Counted from the stretch's first letter, positions 1 to 12,006 are shown. The stretch is DNA of 64,000 nt from Siphonodentalium dalli (GCA_032622095.1 CP136068.1:115557509-115621508); one strand, 5' to 3'. Numbers and translations are program-made. Notes: generated by a model not told the origin, from the sequence alone.

Positions 1-117
1 TTGCAATTATGCCATTGACGATTCGTTGTGTTGATTGATTTAATACGCAGATGGCACAACAAAGTACAAAATTATCACCGTTATACTATATATGCAATAC
101 ATGTCGCACATACATCC

Positions 118-492
118 GTTTCTTTTGTGTAGCACGTTGTTGTTTTATAATAATAAATGATAAAAAGTAACTTGTCTTGTTTTTGACGGAGATACTCCCT
201 GCTTGTTGGACGTGTCGTGTAAGATATAAATACAATCGAAAACGGTAACATGGTTGTTACATTCCGTTCCGCCTTTTGCAATTCATTATACCGAGTGTGC
301 CTCACCTACAATAATCTTCTGTCGATTAATCAAGATCTGAAATCGAAATACAGGTGGCACAAATTGTACAATAAATATATATAAGATGGCAGGAATTAAA
401 TAACACCTTTATAGACTCATTGGTGTTTTCTGCACTAATGAGTCGATAAGGATGTTACCATCCAATTCGTGTCATAGTATAACTTGGTCAAG
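118..492 (+). repeat. Segmental duplication block, copy 1 (5' part)
   Basis: This stretch aligns in the same orientation with about 49139-49520. Shared words include the TTTTATAA..AATAAA..GATxAAAAAGTAA run, GTGTGC(C/A)TCACCTACAATAAT and CGATTAATCAA. The copies differ by scattered substitutions and small indels. Together with the shared lectin exon 1 further downstream, it marks the left part of a tandem segmental duplication with a period of about 45-49 kb. No conserved reading frame is seen, so I treat it as non-coding gene flank. Confidence 0.75.
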
Positions 493-1029
493 TCTCAAAA
501 TGACGCGATGTTTTATTGCGACAGGGGTGCACTGAGGGGGCGATCGAAGATGTATCTTTTTGATGTGATGTTATGCCAGTAACCGACGCGTATTTTCAGA
601 AATGTAGAACAGTGTATGCATATGCGGTGGATCCATCCCACTCACAGCCAACTCATTCGGCAGTAAATGGTATTATATCTACCATAGAGCGTAGGCTTTG
701 GGTCCGTATATAACATGTAACTTGACATGGGCCCGAGTTGGTCATGCTCGCCCAGCGTCGATCTCTACTCTTGGCGAGCCGGACCAGCACGGCAAAATGT
801 TCTGTTATGTAAATACGCACCTAATAATAACCACATATATGATATATATATAAATCAAGTTAATTAAATGACTATAGATTAATACATGTTAGAAAGATCT
901 TAAATGAACAGGGAAATTAATTCAATGTATTATGATTATATTATGCGTGATGATGCACACGTGACTGTATATATTACTTGTATATATTTATTTGTAATTT
1001 GTCTTGAATGTCTTATATATAGATGGTAG
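493..1029. other. AT-rich intergenic, nothing recognised
   Basis: No supported gene, RNA or mobile element was seen here. It lies between the first segmental-duplication block and the 820-bp tandem duplication. Confidence 0.5.
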
Positions 1030-2640
1030 ACAATAAATGATGACATGGCTATGAGTATGCATCGGCGTTTGGGTAATCGTATTCTGTATTTGTAATGATT
1101 CAAAATTTTGAAGTATTTGTATTGTATTTGTTAGCAATAATTATATGAGCCAAAGTAATGTATTTCAAATACTCTTAAAATTAGAGAATATTTCCAATTG
1201 CGTTCTGTTTACTTTAGATCGTATTTTACCAAAATATTCTCGATTATTTGTTATAAAGTCGAGACGAATCCTATCATATAACTGCTTCTATTTTACGGGC
1301 CATTGGCTAAAATGGATATAGGCTGCATTGCAGACGGAAAAGAAAACATGAACAATTGGCTCCATCAATAGATAAAATAATCAGAAGTTAACGTAGTTAC
1401 GAGCAGCCACAACCCTTGTGAAAAAAATGTATTTTAGTATTACATCATGATCATGTCATTTCCGAGACATCAGAATTGTTTCAGACTTCAGTCCAGATAT
1501 CAAACATCCCAATGATCGACTCTAGCATCGGATAGTGTTTTGATAATAGTCAGAACAGTTGTGAATTAGCATTGGGTCAGTAAGAGATTAGCTGGCTTAA
1601 AACAACAGTCACTGATTAAACAATGAATAATATTAACCTGACTCGACACTATGATATATCATGGTTGATGGGTTGTTATTTTTTCACATGATTATGCTAT
1701 TTCGCAGAATTCAACATTTCATCTGAAAGCATACTATACATACATATTGAAGTTTTTCAATTGAGAACAATTGCCTGGCACAAAACGTTTGTAAAACTAC
1801 ACTAATGAGTCTATATGGATGTTATAATCTAATTCATGCCATATTATAATTGATTAAGACTCATACGGCTATGAATATGCATCAGGGATTATGTAATCGT
1901 ATTCTGTATCTGTATGTTGTAATGAGTACAATGGTTGATGTATTTGTAGTGTATTTGTAAGCAAGAATTATATCAGCCAAAGTAATGTATTTCAAATACT
2001 TTGAAAATTGGAGAATATTTTCAATTACTTTCTGCTTACTTTAGATCACATCTTACCAACGTATTATATATTATTTTATACTATGTCGAGACGAATCCTA
2101 TCATGTAATTGCATCTATTTGAGGGGCCATTATCTAAAATGGGCATAGGCTGCATTTTAGATGGCAAATAAAAACATGTACAGATAGCTTCATCAATAGA
2201 TAAATAATCAGAAGTTTACGTATTTACGAGCAGCCATAACACTTGTGAAAACAATGTATTTTAGTATTACATCATGATCATGTCATTTCCAAGACATCAT
2301 AATTATTTCAGACGTCATTCCAGATATCTAACAGCCCAATAATCGACTCCATCATCTGACAGTGTTAATAGTCAGAACAGTTCTGAAGTAGCATTAGCAT
2401 TGGGTCAGTAACAGATTAGCTGGCTTCAGACCACAGTCACTGATTAAACAATGAGACTTATGAACCTGACTAGAGATTATGATATAGCATGATTGATGCG
2501 GTGTTTATTATTTCACGTAATTTGCTATTACACAGAATTCAATATTTTATCTGAAAGTATACTATACATAAATATAAAAGTTTCACAATTGAGAAAAATG
2601 CCTGGCACAAAACTTTTGTAAAACGTCGGGGATTAGATAC
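1030..2640. repeat. Tandem duplication, period about 820 bp, two diverged copies
   Basis: Two head-to-tail copies can be followed throughout. ATCGTATTCTGTAT occurs at about 1076 and 1896, GTCAGAACAGTT at 1549 and 2371, and ATTGAGAA..TGCCTGGCACAAAAC near 1760 and 2590. They differ by many substitutions and small indels, so the duplication is not recent. In the second segmental copy (49520-49600) the sequence jumps straight from the start of this unit to its end, so that copy lacks the expanded interior. No coding frame is conserved between the two units. Confidence 0.8.
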
Positions 2641-3300
2641 GCCCCTGTATATATCGGACGGTCAACTGTGGTGACGACTGTGACTGAGTGATTAACAGGC
2701 AATGCATGTGATAACTGTGAACTGTGAATGTGACTATGTGCGCTTGTGACATTGGTGTCAGTTTGTGGTCATGTAGTTCAGAGTAAAGGTGTTATATGCT
2801 GTACTTCGCTTGTCCGACTTCTTCGATCTTCCCGAAACTTATTCGTACTTCCCGGCAAACGTTTTGGGCGGGTGGTTCAATGACTCAGTCAGATATGTCA
2901 AGACGTACATGCATCAGCATGCATACCACAGTCCCATGGCTGTGAAGATGCAATCACTTCACACAGGTCTGCATAACAAAAATTGACCCCATACCAGTAA
3001 TACCCTATCCTATAGTAAGGTAGCCAAATTAAAAGCAATTATTGTTTTACGTTCACAAACTGGAAAAAATGTGACATAACAATTCAGTTGGTCCGACACT
3101 ATGACTCATTTGTTAGTGTCTCTTAAGTTCGTAGTTGGAGCTGTAGCTTTTTTGTTGAACAGTTCACGACATAAACACTTCGTGCCATGCCTCCTCACAT
3201 GTCTCTGGTAATAGCAGTATTCTGGTAGAGTATGAACAAATTCCGCATTCATTCTCAATATCCTGTGTCCCAAACACCAGTACCGGATTCCTTAATCGGC
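2641..3300. other. Intergenic; contains a short segmental-duplication block
   Basis: No gene supported. About 2885-2970 matches 50050-50125 (AGATATGT(C/T)AAGACGTA followed by TGCATCAGCATGCATACCA), extending the segmental duplication. A 65-codon frame at 2789-2986 is not preserved in the second copy, so it is probably chance. Confidence 0.5.
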
Positions 3301-3376
3301 ATGCTGGTGGCACCTGACTCACATAGTTGGGTGCTGGTGGCAGCTGGCTAACATAGTGGGGTGCTGGTGGCAGCTG
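3301..3376. repeat. Short tandem repeat, 30-bp unit, about 2.5 copies
   Basis: Units begin at 3301, 3331 and 3361, each with TGCTGGTGGCA(C/G)CTG followed by CACATAGT/ACATAGT. On the - strand this gives a repeated PPAPxYVSQ peptide in an 83-codon frame. Without other support I do not call that frame a gene. Confidence 0.75.
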
Positions 3377-4224
3377 TCGCTTAAGGTTCATAGATAGTGA
3401 TGCAAGACAATTCAAGCAGTGTCGCCGAATCTTCCAGTGACATCAATGAACCTTCAAGTCCTTCATATATTCTGGAAATGAGACACAACTAAACATGAAT
3501 ATTCAGCATCAAGCATGTTTAGTAATCAAATAAACATATATATAAGAAATACTAATTATTCTTCCAAATTCGACACAAGTTTGGTGTCAAGTCTCTTGCC
3601 AAAAGCCATAGGCGTAGCCAGCTAGGGTTCGGTGGGTTTTGGAAAACAGAGTGCTGTTGGCCAAGGCAACTTCGGAGTTTGATACGTTAAAGAAATCCCG
3701 AAGTTGTCCGAACCGTCGAAGTCAGGCGACGAGAGGACGTAAGCATTTCACATCAAAGGCTCGAATGGCCTTCGTGGTGTGTATTATTGTTAAAGTAGTC
3801 ACATCCGTTAAAACCGCCATAAAAAGAAAGAATATTAAAATATAGACATAATATATTCTTGTTATTATCCAGATCGTACGCTTTGTAAGCCAAAAATGTA
3901 ACAGAACCTGGCTTTTGTTTACATAACACAGCGTACGGTATAAGTATGGTACAAGAAAACTAAGATGCATGCATCAGGTCGGCCGTGAACTATCTACCAT
4001 AGAATTGTTGTAGCTATCGATTATACATTTTGGAACACCTGTCTGTATGTATCTGTGTATGCATGAATGCATGTGTGTATGTGTTATAGACTCTAACACT
4101 GCTCGACTGATCCGACTCGGATTTGGTATTTAACGTGTCAACTTGACCTCGCTCATAGGCATGTTTCTGGACCTTGACCGATCCGACTAAAAAATTGTGT
4201 GTAGGACTACTTCGATCCCGGGAG
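3377..4224. other. Intergenic, nothing recognised
   Basis: Only short open frames on both strands and no domain I can identify. Confidence 0.45.
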
Positions 4225-4660
4225 CAATATGGACGGGTCCAATTTCACGTGGGACCATGTTCTCGAACGTGCTGATGTAGGCATGTTTCTGGACTATTTG
4301 GACGGGTCAAATCTTGATCCCGACCTGACTTTGACATTCAAAAAGATCAATTCAAGGTCAAATCTGGTAAAACGGAAGTATTTCAACGAAATATAATACC
4401 TACTGTTACTTTTGTCCCAGGAGTGTTTCGGGTGGGTCAAATTATGACCCTGACCTGATCTTGACATTCAAAATTGTCAATTCAAGGTCAAATCGGGTAA
4501 AGCCGGGCGGATTTCGACGGGTACTTTTGTCGTGACTTTTGTCCGGGGAGTGTTTTGGACGGATCAAATCGTGACCCGACATGACGTTCACCTTTAAAAT
4601 GGTCAATTCAAGGTTAAATCGCGCAATTCTCCGAAAATCAGAGGGGAACATCCCGGACGA
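4225..4660. repeat. Diverged tandem repeat, about 125-130 bp unit
   Basis: A unit containing GGxTCAAATxxTGACCC(T)GACxTGAxxTTxACxTT, then GTCAATTCAAGGTxAAATC, recurs at about 4300, 4432 and 4557, with a partial unit before. The units vary by roughly a fifth of positions by eye. A 76-codon - strand frame here repeats the peptide FxLELTILxVxxxSG, which reflects the repeat. Confidence 0.7.
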
Positions 4661-4839
4661 AGTAGGGTCCACCAGCTACTATTATATATTTCTAGATTTA
4701 GTTACAAACTAAATACCTGTATATTGTACAAAGAAATGTTTGACAAATATATCTGTATCAATATTACCATACGGGTCATTAAAATAGATACGACGAAACA
4801 AATTTTGAAGGGTGCATGGCATCAGGTAAATTTTTATAT

Positions 4840-5270
4840 TTCAAATGATGACAGGAATGCGGAAAGTTGAAGTACCTACGTAATACTGGCTATCCTAATG
4901 AAGAGATATACATGTATATAAAAACCAAAATAGAAGATGACTGCTGGCGACAATGTTTTCCAAAAAAATTCAAAGCATTCGATAGCTCCCATCTAGTTGT
5001 CAGTCCGAAGATCAATATAAAGTGTGGTGACTATCAGATGAGGGATATGACTGTACAGTTGCTAAACAATTCAGTCACGCAAAAGAGGATCAAACAGTAA
5101 GATACCAAATTGCTGCCTGTGGTAATGTTTTTTAACGAAATTCGGGAAAATTAGATTACTCTCACCCTGGTTATCCAGAAGATCATTGTGGAATCTGGTG
5201 ACGATCGGACAAGGGGTGTCGTCTGTAGGATCAACCAAATTATTTAGCCATAAAAATAGTAAAATTTAAG
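4840..5270 (+). pseudogene. Degenerate CUB-like repeats (two units)
   Basis: Translated + strand segments resemble CUB domains (extracellular beta-sandwich modules) but are broken. An open stretch from 4867 has NTGYPNEE, then a Trp/Cys pair, then FKAFDSSHL and CGDYQMRD. These match the CUB pattern of an SPxYP strand, a CxW strand, an FxxFDxE strand and a CxxDxLxxRDG loop. A second fragment near 5140-5215 reads YSHPGYPEDH and then hits stops. The same pattern recurs at 5284 and 5950, so it is an array of related, decayed modules. I saw no convincing splice sites or signal peptide. Assignment rests on pattern resemblance only; a profile search would decide. Confidence 0.35.
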
Positions 5271-5283
5271 ATCACCGCTGGCA

Positions 5284-5480
5284 GTGATGTCTTCACAAGG
5301 ACAGCTTGAGAACAAAACATGGCTCACATCTAGCGGTGACCCAAACTATCCACATGAGAAAAAGTTCTCCAATAAAAGCTGGCTGCAGGGTGCGCCAATT
5401 GATTCAAATTCGAAATTTAACAGGGTGTACTGGTTGTGGCCATGTTTTCCCCGCAAATTTGATAGACTGGTGGACAAAAC
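5284..5480 (+). pseudogene. Degenerate CUB-like repeat (third unit)
   Basis: The + strand frame contains LTSSGDPNYPHEKKFSNKSW and then WPCFPRKFDRLVD. This mirrors the YP motif, Trp and FPxKFxxFD segment of the neighbouring units at 4867 and 5950. The frame continues to 5646 without the expected second half of the domain. It probably belongs to the same decayed array. Confidence 0.35.
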
Positions 5481-5949
5481 CACTGAATCCGTTGAATCAA
5501 TATACATGTATACATGGATTAATTCATATGCATTGTTATACACAGTATTGGTATATAAAGGTACTGAAAATAACAATATTACTAGTATACACAAAATAAA
5601 CCATATATCATGGCTATGGGTTCTAATATCCGAATATGACAGCTGATAACTTGGTGTGAATTGAAGAGTGGTGGTGTCTCAAGCACATCTAACCCTCCAC
5701 GTTAGACACATGCCATTAAATGTCATAAGTATAATCTAGCTTGAGGACAGAAGTTTTCCCAAAAAAAACCCTTAATTCAACCAGGTCCTCGCGCGATGTA
5801 TGGTCGATCACATGATGATCTAGGGGGGATTAGAATTGTTGTATAAAAACAGCACTGCATGTAAATATAAAATAAAATAGTGCTACATCTTATTACAGAT
5901 TATTGCCATATATAATCAGTGACTATACAGACAGTCTGACAAAATACAG

Positions 5950-6235
5950 TTTCAGTGACACTCTATCCGAAGAGGGGAATAATTCCATCTGTTACAGTCA
6001 ATGGAGCAATTATGAATCTGGAAAGGTGAAATTTCTAAGTAATACTAGATATCGACATGACGCGATAACATATAACGTAAATGCCATATGGCCGCTGGCG
6101 ACCATTTTTTCCTATAAAATTAAAAAAATATTTGATAGCTCTCATCTGATAGATGAATATCAAGATAAATATGAAGTTTAGTGATGATCGGATGAGTGAA
6201 GTGGACTGTGCTAAACGGTTTAGTAATGCTTAAAA
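5950..6235 (+). pseudogene. Degenerate CUB-like repeat (fourth unit), frameshifted
   Basis: The frame reads GKVKFLSNTRYRHDAITYNV, then KIKKIFDSSHLIDEYQDKYEV and stops. The reading then continues one frame over with SDDRMSEVDCAKRFS, the counterpart of the CGDYQMRD segment in the first unit. FDSSHL is identical in units one and four. The frame break points to a pseudogene or to exon debris. Confidence 0.35.
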
Positions 6236-6525
6236 AGATTTTTACCTTAATATTTTTATGTTCACTTTATAAACTTCACTGAGTCATCTTTGTCATGTAT
6301 TGAGTTTGATATATTTTGTTAACAGTTTATAAATCATGTATGTCTCATGTTTTTATTTTAATTTATGTGTTTATTATCATTAAATAAAGTTGCATTCCTT
6401 AAAAAGATTCTTACCTCAATGTTTTTATGTTCACTTTATAAACTCCACTGAGTCATCTTTGTCATATATTGAATTTGATATCTTTTGTTAACAGTTTATA
6501 AATTATGTATGTCTCGTGTTCGTTA
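6229..6525. repeat. Tandem duplication, 169-bp period
   Basis: TTAAAAAGATTxTTACCTxAATxTTTTTATGTTCACTTTATAAACTxCACTGAGTCATCTTTGTCAT starts at 6230 and again at 6399. The copies run through AACAGTTTATAAATxATGTATGTCTC and differ at a handful of sites, so this is a fairly recent local duplication. Confidence 0.85.
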
Positions 6526-7970
6526 TTATATTATATACACTTTATAGTGTGTTTCAGAACGAAAACAAAATGAACAAAATCAACCAATTTGTAAATTTAA
6601 AAACAATTCAAACGTTGTTGTATTCCATGTCCCAGCCCGGACATATACACCAAATTTCAATAATATTCATTGAGAAACAACGGACCAAACGCCATATAAC
6701 ACCCCGTATGCATCTTTTATTCCGAGTTGGCCTTTTATTCCGAGTTGGCACGCGCCATTGGAGCGAGTTAGCCCTGGGGCGAGTACGCCGATTCCGACAC
6801 CTTTTCTATTTGCAGCAGGTTAAGTTTACGCGTAATTTAATTTACAAAGTTCCCCAATTGGTATCGTAAATAGAGCGACCTTATTTGACAGAGAATGCCT
6901 CTGTTATTGATTATAAAGTTGCTATACATTAAAAACGACAATTCACATGCTCGTTCAAGCGCAGTAGTCTATTTTCCCCATGTTAAAGGACATCCACAAA
7001 TACTAAATAACGCTAACTTACTGCCGAATGTTTTACACGACAACTGTTAACATATTTGGGCTGAATTCATCTGACGCGGTATTATTCCTCAAAATAAACA
7101 ACAAAACCATCGTTACTTGGAAATGTAGTTTGGGCTAACATTTACATAAATCCTCCATATCATTATTCCGACACACACGTCAGATGAAAAACTCACATGA
7201 AGTAACCGGCCAAATTGGAACGAAATGATAACAAAATGTCTATATTTTTTCTTTCTGTTTGTCAGTTTTAATGGGTGTGACTATTTTTAACAGTATACCC
7301 TCCGCGAAGGCCATCTGTGCCTTTAAACTTGAGGTCCGTATACTGTTTCAGTAAAATCCGCACATACGCTCGGCGAAAGTTTTATTTTACCATGAATCAA
7401 ACCAATAGTCCCATGACATGTCGGCACATGATCTTACTAGTCTGAAGTGGGCATAATACGTCAGTACTGATTCACTTTAAACTAAAGTGACGCTGTATGA
7501 ATGTGTGTCAAACGTGTTTTCACAGTCGCTGGAAATTATGAACGAATAGACCCTAGCGACCCTCGGGTGACATTCCAGGTCTCGAGCGGGCGACAAATCA
7601 CTGTGTCTCACTCAATCGCGGGCGACAACTGTGTAATATTGTCTGTTCTGAGAACATATATGTAACGCCATGTTAATCCTGTGGTCTTTTTATTATGTAA
7701 TTGTTTATATGTTGTATACTACGTCTCCATGGAGGAATAAACAATCTGTCTCCCCCTCTCTGTAATAAACTTACTGTGGGTGACAAGCACGATAGTCTCA
7801 CACACGGACTCTTAGTCGTCATTTCTGCGAAAAGGTTTTTGGACCGCCCGAAAGAAGTTACGACTCCAAAAACACGGTGTTTTGTCCCAAACAAACAACA
7901 GCCATGTGTACGGCATAGAATAGAAATGAGCGTTCCGTGTTAGTGTAATACTTATATGGTAGAAATAAAC
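6526..7970. other. Intergenic; possible decayed LTR-like sequence
   Basis: No gene supported. From about 7500 to 7945 the base composition changes to GC-richer, with two AATAAAC motifs (near 7736 and 7764) close together, as in some LTR R/U5 regions. I found no partner repeat or coding sequence to confirm this. Confidence 0.3.
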
Positions 7971-10407
7971 GCCAAGGTCCGAATCGGCATCTCCAGTTTA
8001 GACCTAGTTTAAACTACCAGTTTAAACTTGGTTTTAGTAGTAAAACCAAGTTTTTCTCCACCGCTGAGACGACATAGATTTGGTCGATTGTGTTATCTGT
8101 GGGCCACGCTTGTCCCATTGCAAGGATTGGAGGCGTGGTCTGTCTGTTTATTATCGCTACTTGTCAATGCATTGTCCGGTCACGCGACCTGTTGTCGCTA
8201 TCTAATCTCCTAATCAGGCGAATAACCTTTGAGAAATCACGACGAATGCACGGTCTGTTGTATAGCGGTTAGATATTATCTAATATCATGGACGAACATG
8301 ACTTTTGGAACTCAAAAATATCTCTTGAGGGCATGGGTGGGGGGGGGGGGCGCCACAAATACTCCATAGAAACACCACCACCCCCGGTGGTACCATCCGG
8401 ACAGGTGAAAATGGGGTATGGACCATTTTCGAGAACGGGAACGATTTCGGCGAATTTGACGGCAAGAATGGGTGGCCCGCCAAAATACCCGATAGAAACA
8501 CCACCCCTCACCCCGGGATAACTGGGGTATGGACCATTTTCGAGAACGGTAAGAATTTAGGCTAATTAATTTGGCAGCAGGAGTGGGTGGCCCGATCAAC
8601 TTGAAAATACACCATAGAACCCCCCACCCACCACTCACCCGGGGGGTGCCATCCGAGGAGGTGGAAATTTGGTACGCCCAAATACCGAATAGAAACACCA
8701 CAGCCCTCACCCCCGGGGAAGGGTACCTCAAATAACCCATATAAACACCACACCCTCACATCCGGGCGGGGATGGGGTGGGTTACCACCCGAGGGGTGAA
8801 GATGGGATATGAACCATGTTCGAGAACGGTAAGAATTCGGCCAATTTGACGACAGGGGTGTGTGGCCCGCTCCAAATATCCTCTAGAAAGACCCTACCAT
8901 CATACGCTGCTGGGGTGAAAATGGGGTATGGAGCATTTTATTCATTATTCGCAAAAAACATGCCTTTTTCGGTCAATATTATGGCATGTGTAGGTGGCCC
9001 GCCCCAAATACCCCATAGAAACACCCCCACCCATCACCCGGGTGTCGAAATTGGGTATGGACCGTTATCGAGAACGGTAAGGATTTCGGCCAATATGACG
9101 GCATTGGTGGGCGGCCCGCCCTCAAATATAGTCCATAGAAACACCCCACCCCCACCGCGGGTGGTTCTACCCGAGCGGGTGAAAATGGGGTATGGACACC
9201 GGGTGCGGGTTGGGGTGTTTCTATGGGGGGCATTTGGGATGTGCCACCCACCATCCTCGGAATTGTACCCCCGGTTGAGGGTGTTTCTAGGGGGTAGTTG
9301 GAGCGGGCTACCCACACCCCTGACGTCAAATTGACCGAAATCCTTACCGTTCTCGAAAATGGTCCATACCCCATTTTCACCTCCTGGGGTGGTTCCCCCA
9401 GCGTTGAGGTGTGGGATGTTTCTATGGGACATTTGAGCGGGCCATCCATCCATGCCGTCAAATTGGCCGAAATCCTTACCGGTCTCGAAAATGGTCCATA
9501 TCCTGTGTTCACCCCCTCGGGTGGTACCCCCCGGATGTGAGGATGGGGTGTTTCTGTGGGTTAGTTGGGGCGAGCCACCCACCCATACCATCAAATTGGC
9601 CGAAATCCTTACAGTTCTCCAAAATAAATAGTCCATACTCCATTCCCCCTCAGGGTGGCCGTTACCCCCCCCCCCCCCCCGGGTGAGGGCTGGGGTGTCT
9701 CTGATGGGTATTTGGGCGCGCCACCGACCCATGCGTCAAATTGACCGAAAGAGACCTTTTTGTGAATAAGGTATCAGTTTCAAAAGTCATGTTCGTGTCT
9801 AACGTGTCAAACTGATCAATTCGATCCCCCATGCCCTCAGTCGCCAAAGCGACATCTGAACGAGCGAATTGCAAACAGACATATATAGCAAGAAATCATC
9901 CATCACACTGGCACATATTTTGTTAGAATTATCTCATAAGTACCGCAATCGCCACCCCGAATTCCACTGAGACTATCCTGCATGTACATTGAGTGACAAA
10001 CGCCCGCGCATAAACGCCTCCCCCAATTCAAAATAAACACTCCCATATTCGCGAAGAAACAACATCAATACTTATATTTAAAGGTATATTTTCTAGATGA
10101 GACGTATGGTACGTATAAATCATATATACCGAAGCTTATACTGATGATTATATAGCCAATTCACCACAAACAATTAGTAATATTACCATAACTTTATCAC
10201 GTCAATAAAACCTAGTTTTTAATTGAGATCGAATTCCACAAACTTAAACTGAGTTTATCACAAAAACTACACTAAAACCCAGTTTGACTCCCACAAAACC
10301 TAGTTTAACTACCGTAAAACCTGGAGTTAAACCTAGTTTAAACTGGAGTTAAACCTGGTCTAGAATAAAACCTAGTCTAAACCAGAGATGCCGATTCGGA
10401 CCTTGGC
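7971..10407. mobile_element. Fold-back element with terminal inverted repeats enclosing a satellite array
   Basis: The left end at 7971 reads GCCAAGGTCCGAATCGGCAT and the right end at 10407 reads the same on the opposite strand. The inverted similarity continues inward as variations on AAACCTAGTTTAAACT (7998-8055 and 10210-10380). The interior holds an orientation-switching satellite array. No transposase is visible and no clear target-site duplication was found, so the family is unknown. Next to the right end (10420-10450) is a remnant of the inverted repeat seen complete at 55539-56080. Confidence 0.65.
8285..9735. repeat. GC-rich satellite array, about 130-bp unit, with an internal orientation switch
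   Basis: The unit contains ATGGGGTATGGACCATTTTC, GAGAACGGTAAGGATTTCGG, a GGTGGCCCGCC segment and CATAGAAACACC followed by a C-rich run. Forward units recur at about 8408, 8526, 8792, 8918, 9046 and 9182. From about 9200 the same unit appears on the opposite strand (about 9340, 9473, 9605). All overlapping open frames of 60-230 codons on both strands arise from the repeat and are not genes. Confidence 0.85.
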
Positions 10408-11697
10408 AATAGTTTCACGTCTGAATGCACTAGCTGGTTTACGTCGAAGGAAACGTTGACTACATACCGAGCGACTTATAATATGCATTACCGCTACATG
10501 TACAACAACCGTTAATCGGAACTCAACATATATAGAGACAATAGTTATATCCCTGTCTAGTTGGGCGTGCACTAACACAATGTATACTACACAGTTGTGT
10601 GGAACTTTAAGATCGTGCTTCTAACAATGGCAACGGATACACGAACAAATCCGATGAACTACAAAATAAATGTTTCTAGACTTTTTAGATCAATCATCTG
10701 GTTTGAAAAGTATATGCATATCGATGTAGATCGTCCTCTCTTTGGACTTATGACGCCCACACGAAACTTTATGTACCCAACAGAACGGCCCTGTGCCAAT
10801 GCATTGTCTTATATATGCGAGTCGACCATAGGTCGCCTCGCATATATAAGAGAATGCATTGGCTTAACACATTAAAAATTATAAAATTGTTAAAGAATGT
10901 AAGAAAACATGGTAAAAAAAGATTTTTTTTAGGCCAATGCATTCTCTTATATATGCGAGGCGACCTATGGTCGACTCGCATATATAAGAGAATGCATTGG
11001 CACAGGGCATAACTGTAACCATTACAATGTGGTCAAGGAGCCGGTTCCAATGATATCCATATTTGTATGGTTCTATTGAGACAGACCGAAGATATTTTAG
11101 GCTGTTGAAGCTTTATTTGGCCGGTTTTGGCCGGTTTGTTGGGTAAAGGGGGCATATATGGAGAACAAAACTCCACAGCAGGAATTCGAGCACGCATATC
11201 AATAACACAAGTGCACACTGCATATGGTAATATCAATTCCACCGTATGAATACGACAAATAACCTCCAAGTTGAACAACTAAGCGGATCGACAAACCCTC
11301 ACTGTCGTCCAGCTAATGTGTTGTGGCATTTAAACCGTGTGTGCTCTGAGTTGTATATATAGTATTAAGCCCCTATTTGTTGCTAAGGTATATGTAGGAA
11401 CAAGAAACCATTAGTGAGGTCTATGAATGCACGGTGTACTCAAGGGCGCCGCTCATCCGATTGATCGGTCTTTCACGTATATCAGATTCCACCGTGAAGG
11501 TGATTTAATGGGTTGTTATTACAATGTAGTAATGACCCCGACCATTTCAGACTAACTATCGATGTAGTGTAGAGTTGGAACATTTCAGACTAAATATCGA
11601 TGTAGTGCAGAACCGAAACACCCGCATACACATGTATATGTAGTCGCAAAATAATGAGGGAACACCCGGATATACATGTACATGTAGTCCCAAAATA
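10408..11697. other. 5' flank of lectin gene 1 (segmental duplication block)
   Basis: Aligns in order with about 56060-56815, for example CGTCGAAGG(A/G)AAC(G/T)TTGACTACA near 10445 and 56075, and GACTTATAATATGCAT in both. A MITE pair (10788-11008) interrupts copy 1 only. A 92-codon frame at 10597-10875 is broken in copy 2, so it is not coding. The promoter of lectin gene 1 should lie in the proximal part, but I cannot place a confident TATA box or start site. Confidence 0.55.
10788..11008. mobile_element. Composite MITE: two 68-bp palindromic hairpins in inverted array
   Basis: Each hairpin runs from GCCAATGCATT, then ATATATGCGAGTCGACC, to its complement ATATAAGAGAATGCATTGGC. One occupies about 10794-10862 and the other about 10933-11001, separated by an AT-rich spacer. 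Outer ends are GCCCTGTGCC/GGCACAGGGC. The spacer text GTTAAAGAATGTAAGAA resembles the interior of the piggyBac-like MITE at 19997, which carries the same hairpin. The matching part of the second segmental copy has no such insertion. Confidence 0.75.
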
Positions 11698-12006
11698 ATG
11701 AAGTTCGGACTTAACATGTTGATGAACGTGTTCGTGCTCGTGGTGTTGCAAGTGTACTTATGTGAATGCTTAACGACAACAATTACTGTGACATGCCCAG
11801 GGAGACTGTTCAACGTTGCTACACCGATAGCAACGAAAATAGTCGGAAATATTCTCGGATGTTTCCGGGAGTGCTCGGATCGGGATGGATGTTCGGCTGC
11901 TAATTTCTACAAGGAATCATCTCGATGCGAACTGATTGGCTCGGAGGCCGCTTCAGTCACATGCGATGAGCTGCCAAGGGACCAATCGACGATGTTTGTG
12001 CAAAAG
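11698..12006 (+). CDS. Lectin gene 1, exon 1: signal peptide and PAN/Apple-like domain
   Basis: This is the first coding exon of a predicted four-exon, 314-residue secreted protein. Residues 1-25 form a classic signal peptide (hydrophobic VFVLVVLQVYL, then Cys-Glu-Cys). Residues 26-103 carry a PAN/Apple-like arrangement with six cysteines, including GCFRECSDRDGCSAANFY and SRCELIGSEA. Such domains usually bind carbohydrate or protein outside the cell. The exon ends CAAAAG before GTTTGT, a phase 0 donor. The paralogous exon at 56816 has the same donor and about 86% identical mature residues by hand count, with no frame break. This suggests selection on the protein. The start is the first ATG of the open frame and fits the signal peptide. 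Further upstream non-coding exons cannot be excluded. Confidence 0.75.

Noticed and set aside
8269-9732. Overlapping Gly/Pro-rich ORFs of 72-232 codons on both strands
   Set aside because: They follow the 130-bp satellite and its inverted copies in several frames at once; no conserved domain.
10597-10875. 92-codon ORF upstream of the lectin gene
   Set aside because: The aligned sequence in copy 2 (56210-56360) is interrupted by stops and frame changes, and the 3' part runs into a MITE hairpin.
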